DNA from: Chloroflexota bacterium
GTDB lineage: Bacteria; Chloroflexota; UBA11872
Direction of reading: 5' to 3'
DNA length: 64,000 nucleotides
Assembly (NCBI GenBank): GCA_026707585.1
Contig: JAPOWQ010000006.1
Coordinates: 62,001 to 126,000, forward strand
Shown: piece by piece, positions 37,722 to 48,314 of the stretch
How positions within the stretch are numbered: the first letter of the stretch is position 1
Layout of the letters: each line of letters starts with the position of its first letter
The notes under the pieces: generated by a model
What the model saw: only the letters and a program-made list of their open reading frames with translations
What the model was told of the DNA's origin: nothing
Databases searched by the model: none
Translations under genes and position numbers: made by a program

Positions 37722-38870
37722 ATGGCTGCGTACATCGTCAAGCGCGTTCTGCAGATCGTGCTGACGCTGTTCGTGTTCCTGACGATCGTGTTCTTCCTGG
37801 TAAACGCCCAGCCCGGCGACATCAGCCGCCTCTACTCCCTTGACCCGAACCTGCCGCCGGAGACACGGGCGCAGATGCAGGAGCTGTTCGGGGTCAACGA
37901 GCCGCTGTGGAAGCAGTACCTGGTGCACCTGAAAAACACGCTGACGGGGGATTTGGGCGTGTCCTTCAGCCTCTATCCGAGGACGGTGGCTGACGTCATC
38001 AAAGAGCGGCTGCCGCGGACGCTGGTGCTGTTCCTGACGGCGACCGTCGTGTCGTTCTATCTCGGGTTCGGGCTGGGCAAGATCATCGCCTGGCGGCGCG
38101 GCGGCTGGGTGGAGTACACGTCAACGCTGGGCGGGGTGACGTTGTACACGGTGTTCACGCCCTGGTTCGGGCTAATGATGATCTGGCTGTTCGCATTCAA
38201 GGCCGGCTGGTTTCCGATCGGGAAATTCCTGGACCCGGTGGTGTGGCAGGACGCGCCGTCGGACGCGAACACCGTCTTCAACCTGATGCTGGCAACGGCG
38301 GTGGTCCTGTCGCTGATCACATTCACCGTCTTCCTGGTGACCGGCAAGAAGCGGTTGGGCATGGCGCGGGCGTTGCAGGCCGGAATCATCGCCGTATCCG
38401 TGGTGATCGTGCTGGGCGTCTGGCTCTCCTCGGGCGTGGGTTACCTAGCCTGGGACATCGTTAGACACATGGTGCTGCCGATCGCCACGCTGACGCTGAT
38501 CAGCTTTGCCGGGACCATGCTGCTGACGCGCAACAGCATGCTGGAGGTGATTCGCGAGGACTACGTGCTGGCGGCGCGCGCCAAGGGGTTGCCCGAGAAG
38601 GCCGTGCGGGACCGGCACGTGGCGCGTAACGCGCTGCTGCCGGTGGTCACAAGCTTTGTGTTCAGCCTGGCGTTCGCCATTGACGGCGGCGTGATCATCG
38701 AGTCGATCTTCTCCTGGCCGGGCATGGGGCACACGCTGGTGGCGGCGACGGTGAGCGAGGACCTGCCGCTGGCGGTGGGCACCTTCGTGTTCGTGGGGTT
38801 GTTCGTGCTGCTGGCCCACCTGGCGGCCGACATCCTCTACGCCTACCTGGACCCGCGGGTTCGGTACTGA
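37722..38870 (+). CDS. ABC transporter permease (OppB-like)
   Basis: Multi-TM; DLGVSF, EDYVLAARAKGLPEKAVRDRHVARNALLPVVT EAA loop. Confidence 0.92.
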   Translation: MAAYIVKRVLQIVLTLFVFLTIVFFLVNAQPGDISRLYSLDPNLPPETRAQMQELFGVNEPLWKQYLVHLKNTLTGDLGVSFSLYPRTVADVIKERLPRTLVLFLTATVVSFYLGFGLGKIIAWRRGGWVEYTSTLGGVTLYTVFTPWFGLMMIWLFAFKAGWFPIGKFLDPVVWQDAPSDANTVFNLMLATAVVLSLITFTVFLVTGKKRLGMARALQAGIIAVSVVIVLGVWLSSGVGYLAWDIVRHMVLPIATLTLISFAGTMLLTRNSMLEVIREDYVLAARAKGLPEKAVRDRHVARNALLPVVTSFVFSLAFAIDGGVIIESIFSWPGMGHTLVAATVSEDLPLAVGTFVFVGLFVLLAHLAADILYAYLDPRVRY

Positions 38871-39820
38871 TGGTTATCGACACCGGTCCGATTCCGAACG
38901 CGCCGTCGCTCTGGCGGGTGCGCCTGGGGCTGGCGGGGCGCAGCCTGAAGCAGAACTGGTCGCTGTTCCTGAGGACGCGGATCGGGATCCTGGGGCTGGT
39001 GATCATCGTGTTCTACATGCTGCTGGCGCTGGCGCATCCGATCCTGATGAACACAGTCTGGGACGAGCGGATCTACGACCCGGTGATCGGTTTCGCGTTT
39101 GACGAGACGCAGCAGCCGGCGCCGCCGAGCCTGAGTCACCCGCTGGGCACCGACCCGCTGGGACGGGACATCCTGAGCCAGCTGATGTTCAGCGCGCGCT
39201 CCGAGTTCCTGCTGGGGCTGCTGGCGGCGGTGGTGACGGTGTGCATCGGCACGATGGTCGGGGCAACGGCCGCCTACTTTGGCGGGCTGATCGACATGCT
39301 GCTGATGCGACTGGCCGACATCATGATCATGATGCCGGGGATCAGCATCCTGATCGTGCTGAGCGCGCTGATCGAGGTGGGGCACCTGGAACTGGCGCTG
39401 CTGATCGGGATCCTGTCGGGGTTCGGCGGGACCGGCGTGGTGCTGAAGTCGCAGGCGCTATCCGTCGTGGTCAAGCCGTACATCGAGGCGGCCCGGACCT
39501 CGGGGGGCGGCACGCTGCACATCATCCTGGTGCACGTGGTGCCGAACCTGCTGCCGCTCTCGTTCCTGTACATGATGTTCACCGTGACCAGCGCCATCTT
39601 CTCGGAGGCGGTGCTCAGCTTCCTGGGCCTCCTGGACGTTCGAATGAGCTGGGGGCTGATGATCCACACCACGGAGTCGGCCGGCTACCTGCTGCAAGTG
39701 GGCGAGTACTGGTGGCTGATCTTCCCGGCCAGCCTGTCGATTACGTTGCTGTGTTCGTCGTTCTACCTGCTGGGCCGGTCCCTGGACGAGGTCGTGAATC
39801 CACGGCTTCGCCGGACCTGA
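38870..39820 (+). CDS. ABC transporter permease (OppC-like)
   Basis: HPLGTDPLGRDILSQLMFSARSE, PYIEAARTSGGGTLHIILVHVVPN. Confidence 0.92.
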   Translation: MVIDTGPIPNAPSLWRVRLGLAGRSLKQNWSLFLRTRIGILGLVIIVFYMLLALAHPILMNTVWDERIYDPVIGFAFDETQQPAPPSLSHPLGTDPLGRDILSQLMFSARSEFLLGLLAAVVTVCIGTMVGATAAYFGGLIDMLLMRLADIMIMMPGISILIVLSALIEVGHLELALLIGILSGFGGTGVVLKSQALSVVVKPYIEAARTSGGGTLHIILVHVVPNLLPLSFLYMMFTVTSAIFSEAVLSFLGLLDVRMSWGLMIHTTESAGYLLQVGEYWWLIFPASLSITLLCSSFYLLGRSLDEVVNPRLRRT

Positions 39821-39828
39821 AGAGACCC

Positions 39829-41202
39829 GTGACGGATTTTCATGTGAGCGGGGTGCGTGCGCCGGGAGTAGCGGCGCCAGAGGTATCGGGGCTCTGGCGG
39901 TTCGCGCGTCAGCACGGAATGGACCGGCGGCGATTCTTTCAGGCGTTGGCGACTGGCGGGGCGGCGGCGGTGCTGGCCGCGTGCGGGGAGCGGGGTGAGG
40001 CGGATTCGGCCGCGACGATTGACGCTGGCGGGGCGGCGGCGCCGTCAACTCCGGCATGGTTCAAGGACACAGCGCCTTTCATCGTGCACGACGACGGGAA
40101 GAGCCTGGAAGCGCGGCTGGAGAATATGCGGGGGGTGATCACGCCGGTGCGCGAATTCTTCGTGCGCAACAACTCCGTGAGCCTGGACGTGGACGTGGAG
40201 AGTTGGCGGCTTTCGATTGAGGGTGACGCGGTTACGAATCCAATCCAACTGTCGTATAGCGACATCCTAAAGCTGCCCAGACGCAGGCTCGTCTCGTACC
40301 TGGAATGCGCCGGGAATCAGCGGGCCATGTTCGACCTGGTGAAGGGGCAAAAGGCTGCAGGTACGCAGTGGAAGACTGGCGGCGTGGGGTGCGCGGCATG
40401 GACCGGGGCGTCGCTGCGCGACGTGTTGCACCTGGCGGGGATCAGCGACGCCGCCGCGAACGTGCTTCTGATCGGGCTGGACGCGGAGTCGCCGGAGGAG
40501 GGCTTTCGGCGGGTCCTGCCAGTCGAGAAGGCGCTACACCCGGATACGTTGCTGGCCTACCGGATGAACAACGAGCGGCTGCCCCGTGATCACGGCTTTC
40601 CGCTGCGCGCGCTGGTGCCGGGATGGGTGGGCAGCACGAACGTGAAGTGGCTGGGGCGGATCGTGGTGTCGAGGTATCCAATCTGGACGCGCAACAACAC
40701 GACCTCGTACGTGCTGATAGGCGACGCCTATCCGCCGGAGGGCGAGGCAGCGGGGAAGGTGACGACCAAGCAGGTGATCAAGAGCGCCTTGGCGCTGCCC
40801 TGGCCGGCGAAACTCGAGGCCGTGTCGCAGCGTCTTCATTGCACTGCGTATTCGCCGGACTCTCGAGGCTTTGTTGGCAGCTCCGTTTGCGTGTCCGAAC
40901 CGCCGCTGATTATCAGGGGCGTCGCGCATTCGCCGGATGGTCCGATTACGAGAGTTGAGTGGAGCACCGATTCAGGCCGGACGTGGCGCGATGCAACCTT
41001 GTCGAGGTATGAGCGGTATGAGTGGGCGTGGTTCACTTTCGACTGGGACCCAGTGCCCGGCAACTACATCGTCATGACGCGGGCCACGGACGCGGCGGGA
41101 AATACGCAGCCGGATGAGATTCCCTTCAACGAGAAGGGGTATCTGTTCAACCAGCCGCTGCCGCATCCGGTCACGGTGACGCCGCCGAGGCACGCGATTT
41201 AG
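39829..41202 (+). CDS. sulfite-oxidase-family molybdopterin-dependent oxidoreductase, Tat-exported
   Basis: MDRRRFFQALATGGAAAVLAACGE leader, FFVRNN, YLECAGNQR, GAASLRDVL-like, NVKWLGRI, GVAHSPDGPITRVEWSTDSGRTW. Confidence 0.88.
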   Translation: MTDFHVSGVRAPGVAAPEVSGLWRFARQHGMDRRRFFQALATGGAAAVLAACGERGEADSAATIDAGGAAAPSTPAWFKDTAPFIVHDDGKSLEARLENMRGVITPVREFFVRNNSVSLDVDVESWRLSIEGDAVTNPIQLSYSDILKLPRRRLVSYLECAGNQRAMFDLVKGQKAAGTQWKTGGVGCAAWTGASLRDVLHLAGISDAAANVLLIGLDAESPEEGFRRVLPVEKALHPDTLLAYRMNNERLPRDHGFPLRALVPGWVGSTNVKWLGRIVVSRYPIWTRNNTTSYVLIGDAYPPEGEAAGKVTTKQVIKSALALPWPAKLEAVSQRLHCTAYSPDSRGFVGSSVCVSEPPLIIRGVAHSPDGPITRVEWSTDSGRTWRDATLSRYERYEWAWFTFDWDPVPGNYIVMTRATDAAGNTQPDEIPFNEKGYLFNQPLPHPVTVTPPRHAI

Positions 41203-41206
41203 GACC

Positions 41207-42187
41207 ATGCCGAACCGCTCTTCGTCAGCGCCCGTCCTCACCGTCGAAGACCTGACGATGTACTACGGGACGCGGTCGGGCGACGTGCAGGCGGTTGACG
41301 GGGTTTCGTTTGCGGTTGGGCGGGGCGAGTCGGTGGGGCTAGTGGGGGAGTCGGGCTGCGGGAAGTCGTCGATTGCGATGACGCTACTGAAGCTGCTGCC
41401 GGAGAACGGGCGGATCGTCGATGGACGCATCCTGCTGGACGGGACGGACCTGGCGCCGCTCTCGGAAGACCGGATGCGGACGCATCGCTGGAACCGGATT
41501 GCGATGGTGTTCCAGGCGGCGATGAACTCGTTCAATCCCGTCTATACGGTCGGCGACCAGATTATCGAGGCGCTGGAGACGCACATCGAGACTGATCCGG
41601 ACGTGTCGATGGAGCGGGTCCGCGAGCTGTACGACCTGGTGAGCCTGGATCCGAGCTTCATCGGCCGCTACCCGCACGAGTACAGCGGGGGCATGAAGCA
41701 GCGAGCCGGCATCGCCATGGCGCTGGCTTGCGAGCCCGACCTGCTGATCGCGGACGAGCCGACGACGGCGCTGGACGTGATCGTGCAGGACCGCATCCTG
41801 AAAGAACTGCGGAACGTGCAGCAGAAGCTGAACATGAGCCTGATCTACATCTCGCACGACATGGCGGTGATCGCCGAGGTGAGCCACACGGTGGGCGTGA
41901 TGTACGCGGGGCGGATCGTGGAGTGGGGCGAGACGGTGGACATCTTCAAGAACCCCATGCACCCGTATACGCAGACGCTGATGTCGGCGTTTCCCAGCGT
42001 GACCGGTCCCAAGCATGAGCTGGCGATGCTGGGCGGCGAACCGCCGAACCTGTTGAACCCGCCGTCCGGTTGCCGGTTCCATCCACGCTGTCCGTACGCG
42101 ACCGACATCTGCCGGACGGACGAGCCGCCCAGGGTCGAGGGCTCAGGCACGCACTGGGCCGCCTGCTGGCACCCGCTGGAGGCGTAG
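41207..42187 (+). CDS. ABC transporter ATP-binding protein (OppD-like)
   Basis: GESGCGKSS Walker [28 protein letters not shown]-terminal Cys-rich [12 protein letters not shown]. Confidence 0.95.
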   Translation: MPNRSSSAPVLTVEDLTMYYGTRSGDVQAVDGVSFAVGRGESVGLVGESGCGKSSIAMTLLKLLPENGRIVDGRILLDGTDLAPLSEDRMRTHRWNRIAMVFQAAMNSFNPVYTVGDQIIEALETHIETDPDVSMERVRELYDLVSLDPSFIGRYPHEYSGGMKQRAGIAMALACEPDLLIADEPTTALDVIVQDRILKELRNVQQKLNMSLIYISHDMAVIAEVSHTVGVMYAGRIVEWGETVDIFKNPMHPYTQTLMSAFPSVTGPKHELAMLGGEPPNLLNPPSGCRFHPRCPYATDICRTDEPPRVEGSGTHWAACWHPLEA

Positions 42188-42192
42188 GCGGC

Positions 42193-43203
42193 ATGGCAGG
42201 CGCGACCGCGGTGGGGACGAAGCCGCTGATCAGGGTGGAGGGGCTGGAGAAGCACTTCCCCGCCGAGTCGCACTGGTTCCGGCGCAGCGACAGCTTTGTG
42301 CACGCGGTGGACGGGATCTCGTTCGAGCTGGCGCGCGGGGAGAGCTTTGGGCTGGTCGGCGAGTCGGGCTGCGGAAAGACGACGACGGGACGGCTGCTGG
42401 TGCGCCTGGCAGAGCCGACGGGCGGACACGTGCTGTTCGACGATGGCGAGGGAGCCTCGACCGACATCACGACGCTGCGCGGCGATGACCTGAAGGCATT
42501 CCGGCGCAAGGCGCAGATGATCTTCCAGGACCCGTACGAGTCGCTGAATCCGCGGCGCACGATCTTCGACACGGTGGCCGAGCCGCTGAAGGTGCAGAAC
42601 GCCTGCCCGCCGCTGGAACGGATGGAGCGGGTGTCGCGAATGCTGGAGATGGTGGGGCTGACGCCGCCCGCCACCTACCTGTTCCGCTACCCGCACGAGC
42701 TCTCGGGCGGTCAGCGGCAACGGGTGGCGATTGCGCGGGCGCTGGTGATCGAGCCGATCTTCGTGGTGGCCGACGAGCCGACCTCGATGCTGGACGTCTC
42801 GATCCGCACGGGCGTGATGAACCTGATGGAAAGCCTGGCCGAGCGGCTCGGCATTAGCTACCTGTACATCACCCACGACCTGGCGGTGGCCCGCTACATG
42901 TGCTCGCGGATCGCCGTGATGTACCTGGGCAAGATCGTCGAAATGGGCGACACCGAAGCCGTGCTCCAAAACCCCCAGCACCCCTACACCCAGGCCCTCC
43001 TTTCAGCCGTGCCGATTCCTGATCCGACGGCGACGCGGGCGCCGGTGCGAATCTCCGGCGGTGTGGCCCGTCCCCTGGACCCACCGCCCCGCTGCCGCTT
43101 CTACAGCCGCTGTCCGATTGCGGACGACTTCTGCCGGGACAATCCACATCCCCCGCTCGAGAAGAAGGGGGCGGGGCAGCGGGTGGCTTGCTACAAGGCG
43201 TAG
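42193..43203 (+). CDS. ABC transporter ATP-binding protein (OppF-like)
   Basis: [49 protein letters not shown] at 42193. Confidence 0.95.
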   Translation: MAGATAVGTKPLIRVEGLEKHFPAESHWFRRSDSFVHAVDGISFELARGESFGLVGESGCGKTTTGRLLVRLAEPTGGHVLFDDGEGASTDITTLRGDDLKAFRRKAQMIFQDPYESLNPRRTIFDTVAEPLKVQNACPPLERMERVSRMLEMVGLTPPATYLFRYPHELSGGQRQRVAIARALVIEPIFVVADEPTSMLDVSIRTGVMNLMESLAERLGISYLYITHDLAVARYMCSRIAVMYLGKIVEMGDTEAVLQNPQHPYTQALLSAVPIPDPTATRAPVRISGGVARPLDPPPRCRFYSRCPIADDFCRDNPHPPLEKKGAGQRVACYKA

Positions 43204-43294
43204 GCGTCCGATCGCTGGCAGGTGCCTAGTGGCAGCACTGTTGAGTTGGCGACGGCGGGTTGCTCCGCAGTCCACGGTCTGACACCATCGACCC

Positions 43295-43651
43295 ATGGGA
43301 ACATTCAGCATCCCCATCGGCCTCGGCGACCAGGAACGCGAGCGATGGACGACGCTGGACGCGCTCGTCGACACGGGCGCATCCATAACGTCGGTCCCGG
43401 CGTCGGTGCTGCGCGATCTGGGCGTCGCGCCAATGACCCAGCAGAGTTTTCAGTTCGGGCAGGGCGAAGTTCGACTGATGGACGTTGGCCAGACGTGGGT
43501 GCGGATTGAGGGCCGCGAGGTGGTCACGCTGGTCCTTTTCAACGAAGAGGGAACCCTGCCCCTGCTCGGCGCCCTGGCACTCGAGGGAGTCTTCATGGGC
43601 GTTGACCCGGTCGCCAAGCGGCTCATGCCCGTGGAAGGGCTGATGGTCTAG
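43295..43651 (+). CDS. retropepsin-like (clan AA) aspartic protease domain protein
   Basis: DALVDTGASITSVP active-site motif; LLGALALEGVFMGVDP. Confidence 0.8.
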   Translation: MGTFSIPIGLGDQERERWTTLDALVDTGASITSVPASVLRDLGVAPMTQQSFQFGQGEVRLMDVGQTWVRIEGREVVTLVLFNEEGTLPLLGALALEGVFMGVDPVAKRLMPVEGLMV

Positions 43652-43734
43652 CGGGCAATTGCCCCGGCAAGCAGAACCCCGTGCCCTAGGCACGCGTTCG
43701 CTGGCGGAGCCTGGCGCTGGAATGGAATCGATTC

Positions 43735-44022
43735 ATCGCTGAAACGTTCACTCGGTGGGATGCATCCGCTTACTTGCAAAGCAAGGAGGATCTGCGGCTG
43801 TACCTTGAGGCTTGCGCCGACGAGGATCCGGGCGATGGCAGCCTGATTCGCGCCGCGCTCAATGACATCGCACGTGCGCAGAACATGAGCCAGTTGGCTC
43901 GTGAAATCGGCATGACGCGCGAGGGGCTCTATAAGGCGTTGTCCGAGCACGGGAACCCTTCGTTCGCGACGGTGATGCGGATTGCCCGAGCGCTAGGAAT
44001 GCAGTTGCGGTTCGGCGTCTAA
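43735..44022 (+). CDS. HigA-like addiction-module antidote (CC2904-type), orphan, start codon unclear
   Basis: (I)AETFTRWDASAYLQSKEDLRLYLEACADE...ALNDIARAQNMSQLAREIGMTREGLYKALSEHGNPSFATVMRIARALGMQLRF. Confidence 0.75.
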   Translation: MAETFTRWDASAYLQSKEDLRLYLEACADEDPGDGSLIRAALNDIARAQNMSQLAREIGMTREGLYKALSEHGNPSFATVMRIARALGMQLRFGV

Positions 44023-44129
44023 GAAGGCGTCTTGACGGCTCCGAGTGACGCACTGGCTGCATGGGGCACCGTGTTCACAACCGCCGATTGGGCCGGGCGC
44101 CTATGGGCGGATTCAGGCTCGCGTGGTGG

Positions 44130-44222
44130 CGGAGGAGGTGGGATTCGAACCCACGACCGAGGGGAGCACCCCCGGTAACCGCTTAGCAGGCGGCCGCACT
44201 AGACCAACTATGCGACTCCTCC
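44130..44222 (-). tRNA. tRNA-Ser (anticodon GCT)
   Basis: Reverse complement GGAGGAGTCGCATAGTTGGTCTAGTGCGGCCGCCTGCTAAGCGGTTACCGGGGGTGCTCCCCTCGGTCGTGGGTTCGAATCCCACCTCCTCC folds with long variable arm; CTGCTAA anticodon loop. Confidence 0.93.
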
Positions 44223-44252
44223 AGGCGTTGGTGACGCAGAGACAGGACCTGG

Positions 44253-44339
44253 CGGAGGGGGTGGGATTCGAACCCACGAGGCGGTTGCCCGCCTAGTGGT
44301 TTTCAAGACCACCTCCTTAAGCCACTCGGACACCCCTCC
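44253..44339 (-). tRNA. tRNA-Ser (anticodon TGA)
   Basis: Reverse complement GGAGGGGTGTCCGAGTGGCTTAAGGAGGTGGTCTTGAAAACCACTAGGCGGGCAACCGCCTCGTGGGTTCGAATCCCACCCCCTCCG; CTTGAAA anticodon loop. Confidence 0.93.
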
Positions 44340-44427
44340 GATTCACCACCGAATTATAGCCCCGCGGAGGGCGGTTCCCCGATATAGGCTCGGGCGAACG
44401 CTCGACTGGCAGGCTAGGAGTGCAGGC

Positions 44428-44919
44428 GTGGCGAATGGCGGCGCGGTTGGCAAAGGTTCGCTCAGCGGCACGGCGACCTGCGTGGGTCCGCTTCCGGAAA
44501 AGGTGCTGGAAGGCATCCGGCTGTTCAACGCGCGGGAGTTCTTCGAGCAGCATGAGGCGTTGGAGGAGGCTTGGCTGGCGGAGCCGGGTCCGGTGCGGGA
44601 CCTATACCGGGGCATCCTGCAGATCGGGGTGGGGTTTTATCACCTGGAGCGGCAGAACTTCCGCGGCGCGCGCAATCTGCTGACCTACGGGATGGACCGG
44701 CTGGCGCCGTTTGAGCCGACCTGCCGGGGCGTTGACGTGCGGGGGCTGCGGTCGGCGGCGTTGCGGTGTCGCGACGAACTGGATCGGCTGGGGCAGGAGC
44801 GCATTGCCGAGTTCGACAAGGGGCTGATTCCAGAAGTGCGCCTGTACGAGTCCGTACAGGTTGCGTCCGGGCAGGGCGGGTCGCAGACTTCGGCTGCGTC
44901 CACAGACTCGAAGAGCTAG
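44428..44919 (+). CDS. DUF309 domain protein
   Basis: GIRLFNAREFFEQHEALEEAWLAEPGPVRDLYRGILQIGVGFYHLERQNFRGARNLL. Confidence 0.88.
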   Translation: MANGGAVGKGSLSGTATCVGPLPEKVLEGIRLFNAREFFEQHEALEEAWLAEPGPVRDLYRGILQIGVGFYHLERQNFRGARNLLTYGMDRLAPFEPTCRGVDVRGLRSAALRCRDELDRLGQERIAEFDKGLIPEVRLYESVQVASGQGGSQTSAASTDSKS

Positions 44920-44926
44920 CCCGCCC

Positions 44927-45982
44927 ATGCCCAAGCCGTTGCGCGTCGGAATCGCCGGGATTCGTCACAGCCATACGCCCACGCTGGTCCGGCAGTGGGG
45001 CGAGATCGAGGACGCCGAGGTGGTGGCGGCGGCGGACAGCTTCCCGAGCGCACGGGCGCTGGCGAGCGATGCGTGGGGCATCCCGGCGATCTACGAGACC
45101 TGGGACGCGATGTTCGACGCGGAGGACCTGGACGTGGTCACCTCCACCCTGCCCAACACCCAGCACGCGGACATTGTGGACGCCTGCGCGGCACGGGGGC
45201 TGCCGGTGCTGATCGAGAAGCCGATGGCGAGCGCCTTGGCGGACGCGGACCGGATGGTGCAAGCGGCCGAGGCCTCCGGGATTCCTGCGCTGATCAACTG
45301 GCCGACGCTGGGACAGACCGCGTTCGAGACCGGCGCACAGATGATTGCGGACGGCGCGATCGGAACGCCCCGGCAGTACGTCTTTCGCGGGGGAAATCCC
45401 ATCGCCACCCGCAAGGCCGAGCAGCCCGACTGGTTCCAGTGGCTGTTCGACGCGGCGCAGGGGGGTGGATCGTGGATCGACTACGCGGGCTACGGCGCGG
45501 CGCCCTGCCTGCTGTGGATGGGCCGGCCGCGCCGGCTGGCGGCCAGGGGCGCCTCGGTGACCGAGCGCAACGCGCGGGCCGACGAGAGCGCGGCCGCCGT
45601 GCTGGAGTTCCCGCGCGGCCTGGGAATCATCCAAACCTCGCACGTGCAGGTTGGGTATCCGGGACCGCAGGGCACGATGCTGCACGTCGAAGTAAGCGGC
45701 GAAACCGGCGTGCTGGTGCTGACGCCCGGCGCGGACGGCGTCGACCTGCGCATCTTCGACGGCGACAAGCGGCGCGCGGGCGAGCTGATCGAGACACAGG
45801 CCCCGGCGCCGGAGCGGCGCAGCGGGGTGGCCTACTTCGCACACTGCGTTCGGGAAGGCCTGCCGATCGAGGGCCGGGGCAGCTTCCGATTCAACCGGGA
45901 GGTAGTGGCCATCATCGACGCGGGCGTACGCGCCCTGACTACCGGCGCCTCGGTGGGGGTGCCGCCGGCGCTGGACGGGTAG
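44927..45982 (+). CDS. Gfo/Idh/MocA family oxidoreductase
   Basis: LRVGIAGIRHSH, GLPVLIEKPMA; ATG at 44927. Confidence 0.88.
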   Translation: MPKPLRVGIAGIRHSHTPTLVRQWGEIEDAEVVAAADSFPSARALASDAWGIPAIYETWDAMFDAEDLDVVTSTLPNTQHADIVDACAARGLPVLIEKPMASALADADRMVQAAEASGIPALINWPTLGQTAFETGAQMIADGAIGTPRQYVFRGGNPIATRKAEQPDWFQWLFDAAQGGGSWIDYAGYGAAPCLLWMGRPRRLAARGASVTERNARADESAAAVLEFPRGLGIIQTSHVQVGYPGPQGTMLHVEVSGETGVLVLTPGADGVDLRIFDGDKRRAGELIETQAPAPERRSGVAYFAHCVREGLPIEGRGSFRFNREVVAIIDAGVRALTTGASVGVPPALDG

Positions 45983-45993
45983 CGGGCAAGCCA

Positions 45994-46761
45994 ATGGCCG
46001 GAGCTGTCGCGATTACCGGCGCGGGTCGAGGCATCGGCCGGGCCACGGCGCTGCGCATGTCGGCCGACGGCTGGGCCGTGGCGATATCCGACGTGGACGG
46101 AGACTCGGCAGCCGCCGTGGCCGAGGAGATTCGAAGCGGCGGCGGGACGGCGTTGTCGGCCCAACTGGATGTGACCGACCACGCAGCGGTGCGCGCGTGG
46201 GTCTACGAGGTAGACGACGCGCTGGGCGGGCTGACGGGGGCCGTGGCCAATGCCGGGATCATGCGGGTACAGAACTTCCTGGACCTGACGCCGGAAATCT
46301 GGCGCCAGGTGATGTCGGTCAACCTGGACGGCACATTTCATTTCGTGCATCCGGTGGCGGAGCGGATGGCCGAACGCAAGCGGGGCAGCATCGTCATCAT
46401 CGCGTCGGCCTCGTCGCGGCTGCCGTCCTTCGCCACCAACGTCTACAACACCAGCAAGACGGCCCTGCATGGGCTGACACGGGTTATGGCGATGGAACTG
46501 GGTCCGCTCAATGTGCGGGTGAACGCCGTGAGCCCGGGCATCGTGGACACGCCGATGTGGGAATACATCGACCGCGAGCGGGCCCGGCTGCTGGGCAAGC
46601 AGCCGGGGGAAGTGATCGCCGAGGCAATTTCGCGGATTCCCCTGGGGCGCGTGGAGACGCCGGAGGACGTGGCCGGGTTTGTGGCCTACCTGCTGTCGGA
46701 TGCGTCCGACTACATGACCGGACAGAACATCAGCTACGACGGCGGCTTCGTGATGCCGTAA
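45994..46761 (+). CDS. SDR family oxidoreductase
   Basis: AVAITGAGRGIGRATAL, NAGIM, YNTSKTAL, YMTGQNISYDGGFVMP. Confidence 0.93.
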   Translation: MAGAVAITGAGRGIGRATALRMSADGWAVAISDVDGDSAAAVAEEIRSGGGTALSAQLDVTDHAAVRAWVYEVDDALGGLTGAVANAGIMRVQNFLDLTPEIWRQVMSVNLDGTFHFVHPVAERMAERKRGSIVIIASASSRLPSFATNVYNTSKTALHGLTRVMAMELGPLNVRVNAVSPGIVDTPMWEYIDRERARLLGKQPGEVIAEAISRIPLGRVETPEDVAGFVAYLLSDASDYMTGQNISYDGGFVMP

Positions 46762-46866
46762 ACGTCTCGAAGACTCTGCCGACGCTTCCTATGCCGTTGA
46801 TATACTCGACAAGGTCGCCGCTTCAAGTCGGCGGCATATCCCCCATATTTTGAAAGGTCCCTTCGC

Positions 46867-48285
46867 TTGAGTGCGACTCACGACGCTGCGGCGCCAGCCG
46901 ATGTCTCGGTTGCCGAACCCGAGCCAATCGAAGAACTGGAGTCGATGGAAGACCTGCTGAACGAGCCGGGCGGCGCGATGCAGGGAATTTCGCGAGGCGA
47001 CGTGATCGAGGGCCTGGTGGTTGGGGTCGACCCCGACGAACTGTTGATTGACATCGGGCTGAAGTCCGAGGGCGTGGTTCCGCAACGCGAGTTGTGGGAT
47101 TCGCGTTCCGAGGAGCCGAAGCCGGAGTTCAGCGTTGGCGACGTCGCCTTCGTGTACGTCGTGCGTCCGGAAGGCGACGGGCCCGCGGTGCTCTCGGTTC
47201 GCCGGGCCGCGCAGGAGAAGGTCTGGCGGGCAACCGAGGAACTCTTCGAGAACGGCACGATCATCGAGTCCACCGTCCAGGAATACAACAAGGGCGGCGT
47301 GCTGGTGGACGTGGGGCCCCGCGGCTTTGTGCCGCTGTCGCAGCTCACCAGCCTGCGGCGCGGGCCGGCCGACGAGACCGAAGAGGAATTGAACGCCAAG
47401 CTGTCGGAGTTGGTCGAGAGAAAGATCTACGTCAAGATCATCGAGCTTGACCGGCGACGTAACCGCCTGATCCTGTCGGAGCGCGTGGCCGAGCGCGAGA
47501 TGCGCGCCCAGCGGCGCGAGGTGCTGCTGGACGAATTGCAGGTCGGGCAAGTCCGCAAGGGCCTGGTCAGCAACATCTGCAGCTTCGGCGCGTTTATCGA
47601 CCTGGGCGGAGCCGACGGGCTGGCTCACATTTCCGAGCTTTCGTGGAGCCGCGTGGAGAGCCCGGAGGAAATCCTGCGGCCGGGCGAGGAAGTGGACGTC
47701 TACGTGCTGGCCCTGGACCGCGTGGACAAGAAGATCGCGCTGAGCATGCGGCGCGCCACCACCGACCCGTGGGCCGACCTGACGACGCGGTTCCAAGAGC
47801 ATGAAGTCGTCCCGGGCACCGTCACGAAGCTGGCGCCGTTTGGGGCGTTCGTGCGGCTGGCGGACGGCGTGGAAGGCCTCGCCCACTCGTCCGACCTGGG
47901 CAACGCCGCGCTGCACATGGTGAACGAAGGCGACATCGGGCAATTCCGCATCCTGAGCATCGACGCGCAGCGGCGCCGCATCCGGTTGACGCCGGTCGAG
48001 ATCTACCCGCCGCCGGACGAGGACTACGGGCCGCCGGAGGTCGAAGGCGAACTGGCCGCGGTGGCCGAGAGCCCCGACCCGGTTGTCGCTGAGGAATCGG
48101 ACGAGGTGATCGCAGTTGTCAGTGACCAGTCCAGCGACATGGACGCCGTTGATGCCGAGGATACCGGCGACGTTGACGCCGTTGTCGCTGACGACTCCGG
48201 CGACGCGGATGCAGCAATTGCTACGGAGTCCGACGACGTGGATGCCACAATAGAGGCGAGCGACGAGACCACGAGCAGTTCGTAA
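46867..48285 (+). CDS. rpsA: 30S ribosomal protein S1-like (multiple S1 domains, acidic tail)
   Basis: [96 protein letters not shown]. Confidence 0.88.
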   Translation: MSATHDAAAPADVSVAEPEPIEELESMEDLLNEPGGAMQGISRGDVIEGLVVGVDPDELLIDIGLKSEGVVPQRELWDSRSEEPKPEFSVGDVAFVYVVRPEGDGPAVLSVRRAAQEKVWRATEELFENGTIIESTVQEYNKGGVLVDVGPRGFVPLSQLTSLRRGPADETEEELNAKLSELVERKIYVKIIELDRRRNRLILSERVAEREMRAQRREVLLDELQVGQVRKGLVSNICSFGAFIDLGGADGLAHISELSWSRVESPEEILRPGEEVDVYVLALDRVDKKIALSMRRATTDPWADLTTRFQEHEVVPGTVTKLAPFGAFVRLADGVEGLAHSSDLGNAALHMVNEGDIGQFRILSIDAQRRRIRLTPVEIYPPPDEDYGPPEVEGELAAVAESPDPVVAEESDEVIAVVSDQSSDMDAVDAEDTGDVDAVVADDSGDADAAIATESDDVDATIEASDETTSSS

Positions 48286-48314
48286 GCTCTGGGTCGCCGC
48301 TACCGGAGGTTGCC

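Noticed and set aside
39241-39828. 5' extension of the 653-aa ORF 39241..41202
   Set aside because: Overlaps OppC out of frame; the Tat leader and family homology begin after GTG 39829.
44045-44296. 83-aa ORF containing VGFEPT repeats
   Set aside because: Classic artefact of translating across tRNA-Ser genes (GGATTCGAACCC).
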